Below are positions 9,059-17,270 of a DNA stretch of 64,000 bases, piece after piece. How positions within the stretch are numbered: the stretch's first letter is position 1; every line of letters begins with the position of its first letter. The position numbers and the translations under genes were made by a program. Below the pieces are notes generated by a model. It saw nothing but the letters and a program-made list of their open reading frames with translations, had not been told where the DNA came from and ran no database searches. Source of the DNA: Halomonas sp. MCCC 1A13316 (GTDB lineage: Bacteria; Pseudomonadota; Gammaproteobacteria; Pseudomonadales; Halomonadaceae); assembly GCF_014931605.1 (NCBI RefSeq), contig NZ_CP053382.1, positions 3,100,001 to 3,164,000 on the forward strand. The letters run 5' to 3'.

Positions 9059-9649
9059 ATGAACCGACGTCATGCCCTGGGTGCCGCAGCCGTCCTGCTG
9101 GCAATTGTTTTGCTGGCCGGCTGCGCCAGCCCTCATTACTTGCAGCTGAATCCTCAGCGCAGCGTTCCGGTACCGCAGGCCGGCAGCGGCCAGGCCGTAA
9201 CGGTGGCCGCCGTGGACGAGCGAGAGGACGACGTAGTCGGTACCCGCAGCGGCAGCGCCATGTCGACCGCGGTGATCACCGTCAGCGCCCACGAACTGGT
9301 GCCGAACCTGCAGCGCGAAGCCGAGCGTGCCGTGCGCGACATGGGATTCTCACCGACCACCCAACCCGGTAGCGGGCAGCCCAGCCTGACGTTGACGCTT
9401 AAGCATCTTGGCTACGAACGTGGCGACAGCCAGCCGGTCATCGACGAAGCCCGCCTGGAAGCCGTACTCGAGGTCAAGGTGACCAACCAGGGCACCACCT
9501 ATACCGGCACCTACACCTCGCGACGCACTCAGAGCTATGCCCTGCGCCCGAGCCGCGACGCCAACCGACGCATGCTCAATGACCTGATCGCCGCTGCTCT
9601 GGACCGCGCCTTCAGCGATCCGGAACTGGCCCGACTGCTGGCACGCTGA
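9059..9649 (+). CDS. yajG: YajG family lipoprotein
   Basis: A 196-residue lipoprotein. The signal peptide ends in the lipobox LLAGC near residue 22, and Cys is followed by AS, compatible with outer-membrane sorting. The body (LQLNPQRSVPVP, AVDEREDDVVGTRSG, and a C-terminal NRRMLNDLIAAALDRAF) matches the YajG family. Family members are uncharacterised outer-membrane lipoproteins. The start 9059 is set by a GGAGGGA site 2-3 nt before it, which is close but the only good one. It is a single plus-strand gene with a hairpin just behind it. Confidence 0.85.
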   Translation: MNRRHALGAAAVLLAIVLLAGCASPHYLQLNPQRSVPVPQAGSGQAVTVAAVDEREDDVVGTRSGSAMSTAVITVSAHELVPNLQREAERAVRDMGFSPTTQPGSGQPSLTLTLKHLGYERGDSQPVIDEARLEAVLEVKVTNQGTTYTGTYTSRRTQSYALRPSRDANRRMLNDLIAAALDRAFSDPELARLLAR

Positions 9650-9670
9650 GCCGTACGGACAGGCAGGAGC

Positions 9671-9720
9671 ACTAGACAAATAGCCACTGCGACTCGCTCG
9701 CGCAGGCATTTGTCCAGTGT
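9671..9720. terminator. Imperfect hairpin between convergent yajG and tpm
   Basis: Outer arms CACTAGACAAAT and ATTTGTCCAGTG (one mismatch) enclose a second imperfect GC-rich stem, making a long hairpin in the 74-nt gap between two stop codons. It ends 4 nt from the tpm stop and is a likely bidirectional terminator. Confidence 0.55.
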
Positions 9721-9723
9721 TCC

Positions 9724-10365
9724 CTAGGTCACTGGGCCACGCCGAACCAATGCCCAGACGCTTTCGCGAAAGCCACTTTCCGCTTCGGGCTCGCCATCCT
9801 CCAAGTGCGTGACCTGGAAATTGGGTTCGAAGAGCTCGCGAACTTCCTCGGCCGGAACGTGAAAGGGTGGCCCGGCCGCTTCGTCCCCAGGCGCCCGCGA
9901 CAGCGAGATCAACAGACCGCGTGAGCCGGGGAGAATCAACTGCGCGAGGTGGAAGGCGTAGCGTTGGCGTGTGGCGGGCGGCAGCGCGATCAGCGCCGCG
10001 CGATCGTAAAAGGCCCCGATCTCGGCTGCCTGATCGATATGAAAATGGAAGAAATCACCGCACCACAGCTCTACGCTGCCCTGCCGACAGATCGCGAACG
10101 GCCCTTGCTGGTAGCGCGAGACGTCACCCGTTCCCTCGGCGACGAATTGCTCGATGGCCTCCTCAGCAAACTCGATGCCAAGCACCGGGTGGTCATGCCG
10201 GGCCAGCCAATGCATATCGATGCTCTTGCCGCATAGCGGGACCAACACCTTGGTGCCGGGACGTACACCGAGCAGGGGCCAGTGGCGTAACAATGCCGGG
10301 TGAGTATCAGAGCGATGGAAACCGATACGCCCCTCGCGCCAGCGATCGAGCCATTCTCGTGCCAT
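9724..10365 (-). CDS. tpm: Thiopurine S-methyltransferase
   Basis: A 213-residue SAM-dependent methyltransferase. Diagnostic features are the start EWLDRWREGRIGFH, the SAM loop VLVPLCGKSIDMHWLA, then VLGIEFAEEAIEQF and a CGDFF motif. Bacterial Tpm methylates thiopurines in vitro and has been linked to selenium and tellurium methylation; the natural substrate is uncertain. It is 13 nt downstream of the ygiM-like gene on the same strand. Confidence 0.93.
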   Translation of the reverse strand: MAREWLDRWREGRIGFHRSDTHPALLRHWPLLGVRPGTKVLVPLCGKSIDMHWLARHDHPVLGIEFAEEAIEQFVAEGTGDVSRYQQGPFAICRQGSVELWCGDFFHFHIDQAAEIGAFYDRAALIALPPATRQRYAFHLAQLILPGSRGLLISLSRAPGDEAAGPPFHVPAEEVRELFEPNFQVTHLEDGEPEAESGFRESVWALVRRGPVT

Positions 10366-10378
10366 GTCACCCTCTCTC

Positions 10379-11005
10379 TTAGAACCAGCGGTCGCTCTTG
10401 CGCCGCCTGCGCGGCAGGTGTGGAACGATCAGCCCCACCAGCAGGCCGGCACCGGCCACGCCACCGCCATACATGAAGTAGCGCATCAGCAGGTCCTCCT
10501 CCTGGGTGTCCAGGCGCGCCTGCAATTGCCGAATGGTCTGACGCGAGCTGTCCGCCTCGCTGGCGAGCTGGTGGCTGCTTGCTTCGAGCTCGGCAATGCG
10601 TCGCTCACGTGTCTCGAGTGTCTCGGTCATGGCCGAGACACGCCCTTCCCAAGTCTCGTTGATACTGCCGAGCTCCGCCTCGAGCTGTGCGACTTGCTCC
10701 TCGAGCTGCGGCAACTGCTCACTCGCACTCGGCGCTTCTTGCAGTTCGCTGCTCAGTATCCAGACCCGGTCGCCTGTGTCACTCTCGACCCGGCTATAGT
10801 CGCCACTGGTCTCGAGCAGGGTGACCGGCTCACCTGCCGTCAGGGTACCCACGATGCGATAGCCGTCAGTGGGCCCACTGCGCACATAGGTCGTCAGCTC
10901 ATCGGAAACCCAGTGGGTGGCATCACCCGACTGCTGGGCGTGTAGCGGCGAGGCCATGAGGCCCAGCGCCACGCCCGCAAGCAAAAACTCGAATCGATGC
11001 TTCAT
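10379..11005 (-). CDS. ygiM: SH3-domain / coiled-coil membrane protein (YgiM, TIGR04211 type)
   Basis: A 208-residue protein close in length to E. coli YgiM. It has a signal peptide (residues 1-23, ending LHA-QQ), a bacterial SH3 domain (about 30-90: WVSDELTTYVRSGPTDGYRIVGTL), a long coiled coil (about 100-170, rich in Glu, Leu and Gln), one transmembrane helix (YGGGVAGAGLLVGLIVPHL) and a basic tail RRRRK. The start at 11005 is the ATG that directly precedes the signal peptide; an upstream in-frame extension is not protein-like. The molecular role is not established. Confidence 0.88.
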   Translation of the reverse strand: MKHRFEFLLAGVALGLMASPLHAQQSGDATHWVSDELTTYVRSGPTDGYRIVGTLTAGEPVTLLETSGDYSRVESDTGDRVWILSSELQEAPSASEQLPQLEEQVAQLEAELGSINETWEGRVSAMTETLETRERRIAELEASSHQLASEADSSRQTIRQLQARLDTQEEDLLMRYFMYGGGVAGAGLLVGLIVPHLPRRRRKSDRWF

Positions 11006-11171
11006 GCCGTCGTCCTGGCTTATGTCGTTCAGCGGCCTATCCACAGAAACTGTGGATAAGCCCCGGGAAAACCGCTGAAAAGGCTGCGTCATGGCGCCCC
11101 AGCACGGGCTCGGTCCAAGCTGATCGTTTCCTGAGCAGCCTGTCGCCACATCCCGTATGCGCCGAAACCCG

Positions 11172-11501
11172 TCAGGGTTCGCGCCTGGGGGGCGGCATCG
11201 GACCACGGGGAAATTCGGCCACGCGCCCTTCGCTCTTGACTGCCCTTGCCGGCCCCTCGCGCTCCACCTCGTCGATACGCACGATAGCGTTCAACGGCAG
11301 ATAGCTGCGTTTGACACCGTCGAAGGTGTGTCGCAGACGGTCGGCCGAGGGGTCGACCACCAGCTTCGAGCCATCCTCGAAGACGAACTCCTCGACCTCG
11401 ATGAAGCCCCAGAGGTCGCTCTGGAAGATCTCCCTTGCGTAGAGCTCCCAGATTTCACCCTGCTGATGAAATACCACCCGGTAGATCGGTTTGGCCGCCA
11501 T
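11172..11501 (-). CDS. DUF1820 family protein
   Basis: A 109-residue conserved protein of unknown function. It begins [25 protein letters not shown] and has the conserved [12 protein letters not shown] and [20 protein letters not shown] stretches of the family. The tail is Pro/Arg-rich. It is known from many gamma- and betaproteobacteria and looks like a small beta-rich cytoplasmic protein. It is transcribed divergently from miaB, 223 nt away, and the two probably share a regulatory gap. Confidence 0.85.
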   Translation of the reverse strand: MAAKPIYRVVFHQQGEIWELYAREIFQSDLWGFIEVEEFVFEDGSKLVVDPSADRLRHTFDGVKRSYLPLNAIVRIDEVEREGPARAVKSEGRVAEFPRGPMPPPRREP

Positions 11502-11724
11502 ATGGCCGTCTGTCCTCAACGTTCGGTTACGCTCCAAGCCCCGCGGCGGGGCCTGCCAAGGCGCAAGCGTACCACAGTCGCACGCCGCCGCGGTGCCCCC
11601 ACTGGTTCCAGTGGACGTGCTTACGTATAATGCCGTCACCTTCGAGAACGGCTTTGCGAAGCCCATTCCCGCGACACTCCACTCACCGGTGACGCACGCG
11701 TCGGGTAACCGACCCTCAATTCTT

Positions 11725-13068
11725 ATGGCGAAGAAACTCTTCATCAAGACCCACGGCTGCCAGATGAACGAGTACGACTCCGCCCGTATGGCGGATCTGC
11801 TCGGCGAATCGCACCAGCTCGAATTGACCGACGACGAAGGCGAAGCCGACGTCATCCTGCTCAACACCTGCTCGATTCGCGAGAAGGCCCAGGAGAAGGT
11901 CTTCCACCAGCTCGGCCGCTGGAAGAAGCTCAAGGAGGCCAACCCCGACCTGGTGATCGGCGTCGGCGGCTGCGTGGCCAGCCAGGAAGGCGAGGCGCTG
12001 CGTAAGCGTGCTCCCCATGTCGATATGGTGTTCGGTCCCCAGACCCTGCACCGGGTACCGTCGATGCTCGACGCCCGTCGCCAGGACCAGATCTCGGTGG
12101 TCGACGTCACCTTCCCCGAAATCGAGAAGTTCGACCACCTGCCCAAGCCGAGCTCCGACGGGGCAACGGCATTCGTCTCGGTGATGGAGGGCTGCTCCAA
12201 GTACTGCACCTTCTGTGTCGTGCCCTACACCCGCGGCGAGGAGGTATCGCGCCCGTTCGAGGCGGTGATGGACGAGGTGATCCACTTGGCCGACCAAGGC
12301 GTGCGCGAGATCAACCTGCTGGGCCAGAACGTCAACGCCTACCGCGGAGAGAACCGGCTCGGCGACGAGATCGACCTGGCCGAGCTGATCGCCTGCGTGG
12401 CCGCAGTGGAGGGCATTGACCGAATCCGCTTCACCACCTCGCATCCAGTGGAGTTCAGCGACAGTCTGATCGAAGCCTACGGCGAGATCCCGGAACTGGT
12501 CAGCCATCTTCATCTACCGGTGCAGGCCGGTTCCGACCGCATCCTGGCGGCCATGAAGCGCGGCCACACCGCCGAGGAGTACGTCGCCAAGATGGAACGG
12601 ATCCGCACCCTGCGTCCCGACATCAGCTTCTCCTCCGACTTCATCATCGGCTTCCCCGGCGAGACCGCGGAGGACTTCGAGGCGACCATGGACCTGATCC
12701 ATCGCATCGGCTTCGACCACTCCTTCAGCTTCGTCTACTCGTCCCGTCCCGGCACGCCGGCGGCGGCACTGCCCGACGACACCCCCGAGAACGTCAAGAA
12801 GCAGCGCCTGGCAATCCTGCAGGAGCGCATCAACCAGCAGGCGATGCAGATCAGCCGGCGCATGGTGGGGACTACCCAGCGCATCCTGGTCAGCGGCTTC
12901 TCGCCCAGGGATCCGGGCCAGCTGTCGGGTCGCACCGAGAACAACCGGGTGGTCAACTTCCGTGCCGCCAATCCCACCGAGCTGATCGGCTTCTTCGTCG
13001 ACGTGACGATTACCGAAGCACTGCCCAATTCTCTACGCGGCGAGCTCGCTTCCCCGGCGCTACACTGA
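11725..13068 (+). CDS. miaB: tRNA-2-methylthio-N6-dimethylallyladenosine synthase
   Basis: A 447-residue radical-SAM methylthiotransferase that modifies A37 of tRNAs. The N-terminal cluster ligands are Cys12, Cys49 and Cys83; the radical-SAM CxxxCxxC is Cys157, Cys161, Cys164 (GCSKYCTFC). A C-terminal TRAM domain starts near [10 protein letters not shown]. The start at 11725 ([13 protein letters not shown]) matches the family; the upstream in-frame extension to 11491 is spurious. It is the first gene of a plus-strand series with ybeZ, ybeY, ybeX and lnt, the conserved gammaproteobacterial order. Confidence 0.97.
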   Translation: MAKKLFIKTHGCQMNEYDSARMADLLGESHQLELTDDEGEADVILLNTCSIREKAQEKVFHQLGRWKKLKEANPDLVIGVGGCVASQEGEALRKRAPHVDMVFGPQTLHRVPSMLDARRQDQISVVDVTFPEIEKFDHLPKPSSDGATAFVSVMEGCSKYCTFCVVPYTRGEEVSRPFEAVMDEVIHLADQGVREINLLGQNVNAYRGENRLGDEIDLAELIACVAAVEGIDRIRFTTSHPVEFSDSLIEAYGEIPELVSHLHLPVQAGSDRILAAMKRGHTAEEYVAKMERIRTLRPDISFSSDFIIGFPGETAEDFEATMDLIHRIGFDHSFSFVYSSRPGTPAAALPDDTPENVKKQRLAILQERINQQAMQISRRMVGTTQRILVSGFSPRDPGQLSGRTENNRVVNFRAANPTELIGFFVDVTITEALPNSLRGELASPALH

Positions 13069-13090
13069 CCACAGGAAACCTGTCATGTCG

Positions 13091-13152
13091 CCCCTGGCAT
13101 CGCTGCCAGGGGGATCGTTTCCACAAGGATTGCCCTGCCGAGAGGCAGGGCA
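13091..13152 (+). terminator. Two tandem hairpins between miaB and ybeZ
   Basis: The first stem pairs 13091-13099 with 13104-13112 (9 bp, 4-nt loop), followed by GATCGTTTCC. The second pairs 13131-13139 with 13144-13152 (9 bp, GAGA loop) with no U-run. The first could partially terminate miaB transcripts; the second lies 44 nt before the ybeZ start and might stabilise or attenuate the downstream message. Confidence 0.5.
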
Positions 13153-13195
13153 GTAAGCTGAGAGCCAAACCACGCAACGCAGGAACTTTGCCACT

Positions 13196-14272
13196 TTGAG
13201 TCAACACGCCGCACAGGCCAACCGCATCATTACCTTGAGCCTCGAGCCCAATGATCCACAGCGTCTCGCCAATCTCTGCGGTCAGCGGGACGAGCATTTG
13301 AAGCTGGTCGAATCGCGCCTCGGCGTCACCCTGCGCAATCGCGGCAATGTCTTTCAGTTGGCGGGACCCGGCCATCGGGTCAAGGCCGCCGCCAATGTAT
13401 TGGAACATCTCTACCGCGAGGCCGAGGCCAGCGACCTGTCGCCGGATACCGTGCACCTGTTCCTGCAGGAATCGGGGCGCGAGGCGCTCGACGAGGATGA
13501 GGGTCCCACCGACGATGAGGTGTTGCTGCGCACACCCAAGGTACTGATCAAGCCACGTGGCCAGAATCAGCAGAGCTATGTCGCGAGCATTCGTCAGCAC
13601 GACATCAATTTCGGCATTGGCCCGGCCGGCACCGGCAAGACCTACCTGGCCGTGGCTGCGGCCGTGGAGGCGCTCAATCAGCAGGAGGTGCGCCGTATCC
13701 TGCTGGTACGCCCGGCCGTAGAAGCCGGCGAAAAACTCGGCTTTCTGCCCGGCGATCTGGCGCAGAAGATCGACCCTTACCTGCGCCCGCTCTACGATGC
13801 CCTCTACGAGATGCTCGGCTTCGAGCAGGTAGGCAAGCTGATCGAACGCCAGGTCATCGAGATCGCCCCGCTGGCCTACATGCGCGGGCGCACTCTCAAT
13901 AACGCTTTCATCATTCTCGACGAGAGCCAGAACACCACTCGCGAGCAGATGAAGATGTTCCTGACCCGTATCGGTTTCGGTTCCACCGCGGTGATCACCG
14001 GCGACGTGACCCAGGTCGATCTGCCGCGCGGCCAGAGCTCGGGGCTGATTCAGGTGCTCGAGGTGCTCAAGGGTGCCGCAGGCATCGGGGTCACCCACTT
14101 CGCCGCCAAGGACGTCGTTCGTCATCCACTGGTACAGCGCATCATCGAAGCCTACGAAAGCTTCGAGGCCGAGCAGGAAGTACAGGAACGCGCCCGCCGT
14201 GAAGCACGTGAACGTGAGCGCGAGGCGCTGCGCCAGGAGCGCGAGCGCAACCGGGAAGATGGCAGGAGATGA
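13196..14272 (+). CDS. ybeZ: PhoH-like ATPase
   Basis: A 358-residue PhoH-family protein. The Walker A GPAGTGKT is at residues 142-149, Walker B is FIILDESQN, and VITGDVTQVDLPRGQ is the usual PhoH signature. An N-terminal KH-like region precedes the ATPase and a highly charged Arg/Glu helix ends the protein. A TTG start at 13196 is used because family alignments begin with a short leader; the Shine-Dalgarno AGGAA is 10 nt upstream. It overlaps ybeY by 4 nt (ATGA), so the two are translationally coupled. In E. coli YbeZ interacts with YbeY in ribosome quality control. Confidence 0.94.
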   Translation: MSQHAAQANRIITLSLEPNDPQRLANLCGQRDEHLKLVESRLGVTLRNRGNVFQLAGPGHRVKAAANVLEHLYREAEASDLSPDTVHLFLQESGREALDEDEGPTDDEVLLRTPKVLIKPRGQNQQSYVASIRQHDINFGIGPAGTGKTYLAVAAAVEALNQQEVRRILLVRPAVEAGEKLGFLPGDLAQKIDPYLRPLYDALYEMLGFEQVGKLIERQVIEIAPLAYMRGRTLNNAFIILDESQNTTREQMKMFLTRIGFGSTAVITGDVTQVDLPRGQSSGLIQVLEVLKGAAGIGVTHFAAKDVVRHPLVQRIIEAYESFEAEQEVQERARREAREREREALRQERERNREDGRR

Positions 14273-14790
14273 ATCGCCCGTCGCCCATCGTCGACCTCCA
14301 ATTAGCCACCGCAGGCGAGGAACTGCCGCCACGGGCCGAACTGGAGGCTTGGGTCAACGCCGTGCTGGTGCGTTTCCCGCAGGAAGCGCGCCATGAGGTT
14401 ACCGTGCGCATCGTTGACGCCGAGGAGGGCCAGGCGTTGAATCGCGACTATCGCGGTCGCGATAAGCCCACCAACGTGCTCTCTTTCCCCTTCGACGGCC
14501 CTCCCGGTGTCATCCTGCCCCTGCTCGGCGACCTGGTGCTGTGCCACCCCGTGGTGGTTCGCGAAGCCCACGAGCAGGCCAAGCACCTCGTGGATCACTA
14601 CGCCCACCTTGTGATACACGGTATGCTGCATCTGCTCGGTCACGATCACCTGGAGGAAGACGAGGCGGAGGTGATGGAAGAGCTGGAGCGTGAAATCTTG
14701 GCGGACTTCGCCATCGCCGATCCCTACGCACCGCTCCCGGGCGACGACGAACAACAAGACGACCGCAAGGACGAGAGACGCAATCGATGA
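14269..14790 (+). CDS. ybeY: Endoribonuclease YbeY, rRNA maturation factor
   Basis: A 173-residue zinc-dependent RNase. The three zinc-binding histidines are His117, His121 and His127 in HGMLHLLGHDH (H-x3-H-x5-H). Upstream is the conserved NRDYRGRDKPTNVLSFPF. It acts in 16S rRNA 3'-end maturation and 70S quality control. It begins inside the ybeZ stop (ATGA) and ends in another ATGA overlap with ybeX. The C-terminal tail after residue 155 is acidic and Gln/Asp-rich, slightly longer than the E. coli protein. Confidence 0.96.
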   Translation: MNRPSPIVDLQLATAGEELPPRAELEAWVNAVLVRFPQEARHEVTVRIVDAEEGQALNRDYRGRDKPTNVLSFPFDGPPGVILPLLGDLVLCHPVVVREAHEQAKHLVDHYAHLVIHGMLHLLGHDHLEEDEAEVMEELEREILADFAIADPYAPLPGDDEQQDDRKDERRNR

Positions 14791-15662
14791 GTGACGACCG
14801 AACGAACGGCCAGGGCAGCAGGTCCTGGCTCGACAAGCTGCTCGGCGCCCTCTCGGGTGACAGCGAAAGCCCCAGTTCGCGAGAGGAACTGATGGAGTTC
14901 CTGCGCGAGGCGGCCACCCGGCTCAAGCTGGATCAGGACGCCATGATGATCATTGAGGGCGCAATGCAGATCAGCGATCAGCAGGTACGCGAAGTGCTGA
15001 TCCCGCGCTCCCAAGTGGCCGCCATTGCAGTGGATCAGCCCGCCGAGGAATACCTGGCCCTGATCAACGAGACCGGCCATTCGCGCTACCCCGTCATCGG
15101 CGAGAACCTCGACGAGGTCAAGGGTCTGCTGCTGGTCAAGGACCTGCTGAAACTGCTCAACAGCCCTGAGCAGGAGCGCGAGCGATTCCGCCTCGAGGAC
15201 GTGCTGCGCCCTGCCATGTTCGTGCCGGAGTCCAAGCGCCTCAACAGCCTGCTCAAGGAGTTCCGCGACACCCACAATCACATGGCAGTGGTGGTCGACG
15301 AGTATGGCGGCACCGCCGGTATCGTGACCATCGAGGACATTCTCGAGCAGATCGTCGGCGATATCGAGGACGAACACGATACCGAAGAAGAGGACGATAT
15401 CCGCGAACTGGGCGACGGCCGCTACGCCATTCGCGCACTGACGCCCATCGAGGACTTCAACGATCGCTTCGGCACGCGCTTCTCGGATGACGAATTCGAT
15501 ACCGTGGGCGGACTGGTGATGCAGCGTTTCGGCCACCTCCCCGGCCGCGGCGAGCATGCCGAGCTGGGCGGCTGGCGCTTTACCGTACTCAATGCGGACA
15601 ACCGCCGCATTCGCTTGCTCGAGGCCGTGCTGCAGGACGAATCGGCATTGTCCCAGGACTGA
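14787..15662 (+). CDS. ybeX: CorC/YbeX CBS-domain transporter-associated protein
   Basis: A 291-residue soluble protein with two CBS domains (about 65-190; the PRSQV-AAI and VTIEDILEQIVGDIEDE signatures are clear) followed by a CorC_HlyC domain (about 205-285). It is historically called CorC, a Co/Mg efflux factor, but recent work ties YbeX to ribosome homeostasis with YbeY and YbeZ. No transmembrane helix is present. It is coupled to ybeY by a 4-nt overlap and precedes lnt by 29 nt. Confidence 0.93.
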   Translation: MSDDRTNGQGSRSWLDKLLGALSGDSESPSSREELMEFLREAATRLKLDQDAMMIIEGAMQISDQQVREVLIPRSQVAAIAVDQPAEEYLALINETGHSRYPVIGENLDEVKGLLLVKDLLKLLNSPEQERERFRLEDVLRPAMFVPESKRLNSLLKEFRDTHNHMAVVVDEYGGTAGIVTIEDILEQIVGDIEDEHDTEEEDDIRELGDGRYAIRALTPIEDFNDRFGTRFSDDEFDTVGGLVMQRFGHLPGRGEHAELGGWRFTVLNADNRRIRLLEAVLQDESALSQD

Positions 15663-15691
15663 CCAGGGCCGTCTCAGGAATACGACACACC

Positions 15692-17167
15692 ATGACCCAA
15701 TCTCGACTGCCGTCGGCATTCGGCTACCTGGCTGCGCTCGTCGCCGGGATACTGACCACCCTGACCGCCTCGCCTTACGAACTCTGGTGGCTGGGACCGC
15801 TCGCGGCGGGCCTCGTCTACTGGGCGATCCAGCCGCTGCGACCGCGCCAGGCGGCGCTGCTGGGCTGGTGTTACGGCGTCGGCCTGTTCGGCTCGGGGGC
15901 TTCCTGGGTCTACGTCTCGATCCACGACTACGGCTACACCGGAATGCCGCTGGCGCTGTTTCTGACGACGCTGTTCGTCTGCGCCATGGCGCTGTTCAGT
16001 GCCGTGACGCTGTGGCTCTACCGCCTGCTGTGCGGTCCACGGCTTGCCTTCCTCACCTTCGCCGGCGCCTGGGTGCTCGGCGAATGGCTACGTACCTGGC
16101 TGTTCACGGGCTTCCCCTGGCTGCTGCTGGGCAGCTCGCATGTCGACTCCCCATTGGCGCCCTGGGCGCCCATCGGCGGGGTCTACCTGCTGTCGCTGAT
16201 CACTGCCCTCACCGGCACCCTGGGGGCGGAGTTCCTGCGCCGTCGCTGGTGGGCCGCCATGCCCGTTGCGGCACTGTGGCTCGCGCCGCTGGCCCTGCCC
16301 GTGCAGTGGACCGAGCCCGCCGGCGAGCCGTTGCGGGTGGCGCTGTTGCAGGGCAACCTGGATCAATTGATCAAGTGGACGCCGGAAGGCCAGCGCACCG
16401 CCGCCAATACCTACCTGGAGATGACCCGCGCGTATGCCGACGAGGCGGACCTCATTATCTGGCCCGAGGCGGCACTGCCGATGTTCGAGGACGAGGCCGA
16501 ACCGCTGCTTGCCCGAGCCCAGGCCCATCTGGAGCCGGGCAGTGCCTTGCTCACCGGTATTCTCCAGCGTGAGGGGCGCGGACTTTACTACAACAGCGTA
16601 ATCGGCGTGGGCAACGCCGAGGGCGAGTACCGCAAGGAGCATCTCGTACCCTTCGGTGAGTACCTGCCACTGGAGCGTTGGCTGCGTGGCACCATCGCCT
16701 TCTTTGACCTACCCATGCCGGCCATGACCCCGGGCCCTGCCGACCAGCCGCCGATCCGCGCCGCCGACACCGTGATCGGCAATGCCATCTGCTACGAGAT
16801 CATCTACGCCAACCTAGTGGCCGAGCGCGCCCGCAATGCCGAGCTGCTGCTGACGGTATCCAACGATACCTGGTTCGGCGAGTCCATCGGTCCACTGCAG
16901 CACCTGCAGATGGCGCGCCTGCGCGCGCTAGAGAACGGACGCTACGTGATTCGTGCTACCAGCAACGGCGTCACTGCCGTGATCGACCACCAGGGCCGCA
17001 CGGTTGCCAGCGCCCCCCAGTTCGAGACCGTAGCGCTGCTCGCCGAGGCCGTGCCCATGCAGGGTCTGACACCCTTCACCCGCACCGGCAGTTGGCCGAT
17101 CTGGCTGCTGAGTGTGCTGCTGGTCCTGCCTGGAGTGAAATTGTCGCGGCGTCATCGCCAGCTCTGA
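15692..17167 (+). CDS. lnt: Apolipoprotein N-acyltransferase
   Basis: A 491-residue inner-membrane enzyme that N-acylates the lipid-modified cysteine of lipoproteins. About six membrane segments fill residues 1-200, followed by a periplasmic nitrilase domain. The Glu-Lys-Cys triad can be placed at Glu259 (WPEAALP), Lys315 (YRKEHLVPFGEYLP) and Cys367 (NAICYEI). One membrane segment closes the protein. It ends the ybe operon and is followed by a strong terminator. Several lipoproteins in this window (yajG product, the Sel1 protein, the acidic lipoprotein) would be its substrates. Confidence 0.96.
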   Translation: MTQSRLPSAFGYLAALVAGILTTLTASPYELWWLGPLAAGLVYWAIQPLRPRQAALLGWCYGVGLFGSGASWVYVSIHDYGYTGMPLALFLTTLFVCAMALFSAVTLWLYRLLCGPRLAFLTFAGAWVLGEWLRTWLFTGFPWLLLGSSHVDSPLAPWAPIGGVYLLSLITALTGTLGAEFLRRRWWAAMPVAALWLAPLALPVQWTEPAGEPLRVALLQGNLDQLIKWTPEGQRTAANTYLEMTRAYADEADLIIWPEAALPMFEDEAEPLLARAQAHLEPGSALLTGILQREGRGLYYNSVIGVGNAEGEYRKEHLVPFGEYLPLERWLRGTIAFFDLPMPAMTPGPADQPPIRAADTVIGNAICYEIIYANLVAERARNAELLLTVSNDTWFGESIGPLQHLQMARLRALENGRYVIRATSNGVTAVIDHQGRTVASAPQFETVALLAEAVPMQGLTPFTRTGSWPIWLLSVLLVLPGVKLSRRHRQL

Positions 17168-17218
17168 CCTATCGTTCCAGCCAGCCGTTCCAGACAGCCA
17201 TCGCGTCCAATCCAACGC

Positions 17219-17246
17219 AACGAGGCCCGCTTATGCGGGCCTCGTT
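17219..17246. terminator. Intrinsic hairpin between lnt and phaC
   Basis: A perfect 12-bp stem (17219-17230 with 17235-17246) with a TTAT loop lies between two convergent stop codons. T-rich sequence on both flanks is limited, but stem strength and position support a bidirectional terminator. Confidence 0.75.
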
Positions 17247-17270
17247 CGTTGGGCGTTGGGCAGTTGCGGG

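Noticed and set aside
9059..9649. Longer start at 8969 for the yajG gene
   Set aside because: The lipoprotein signal sequence begins directly at 9059, and the extra residues upstream are not part of a signal peptide.
13010..14332. 440-codon minus-strand ORF antisense to ybeZ
   Set aside because: It mirrors the ybeZ gene and ends inside miaB; no ribosome-binding site or motif is visible.
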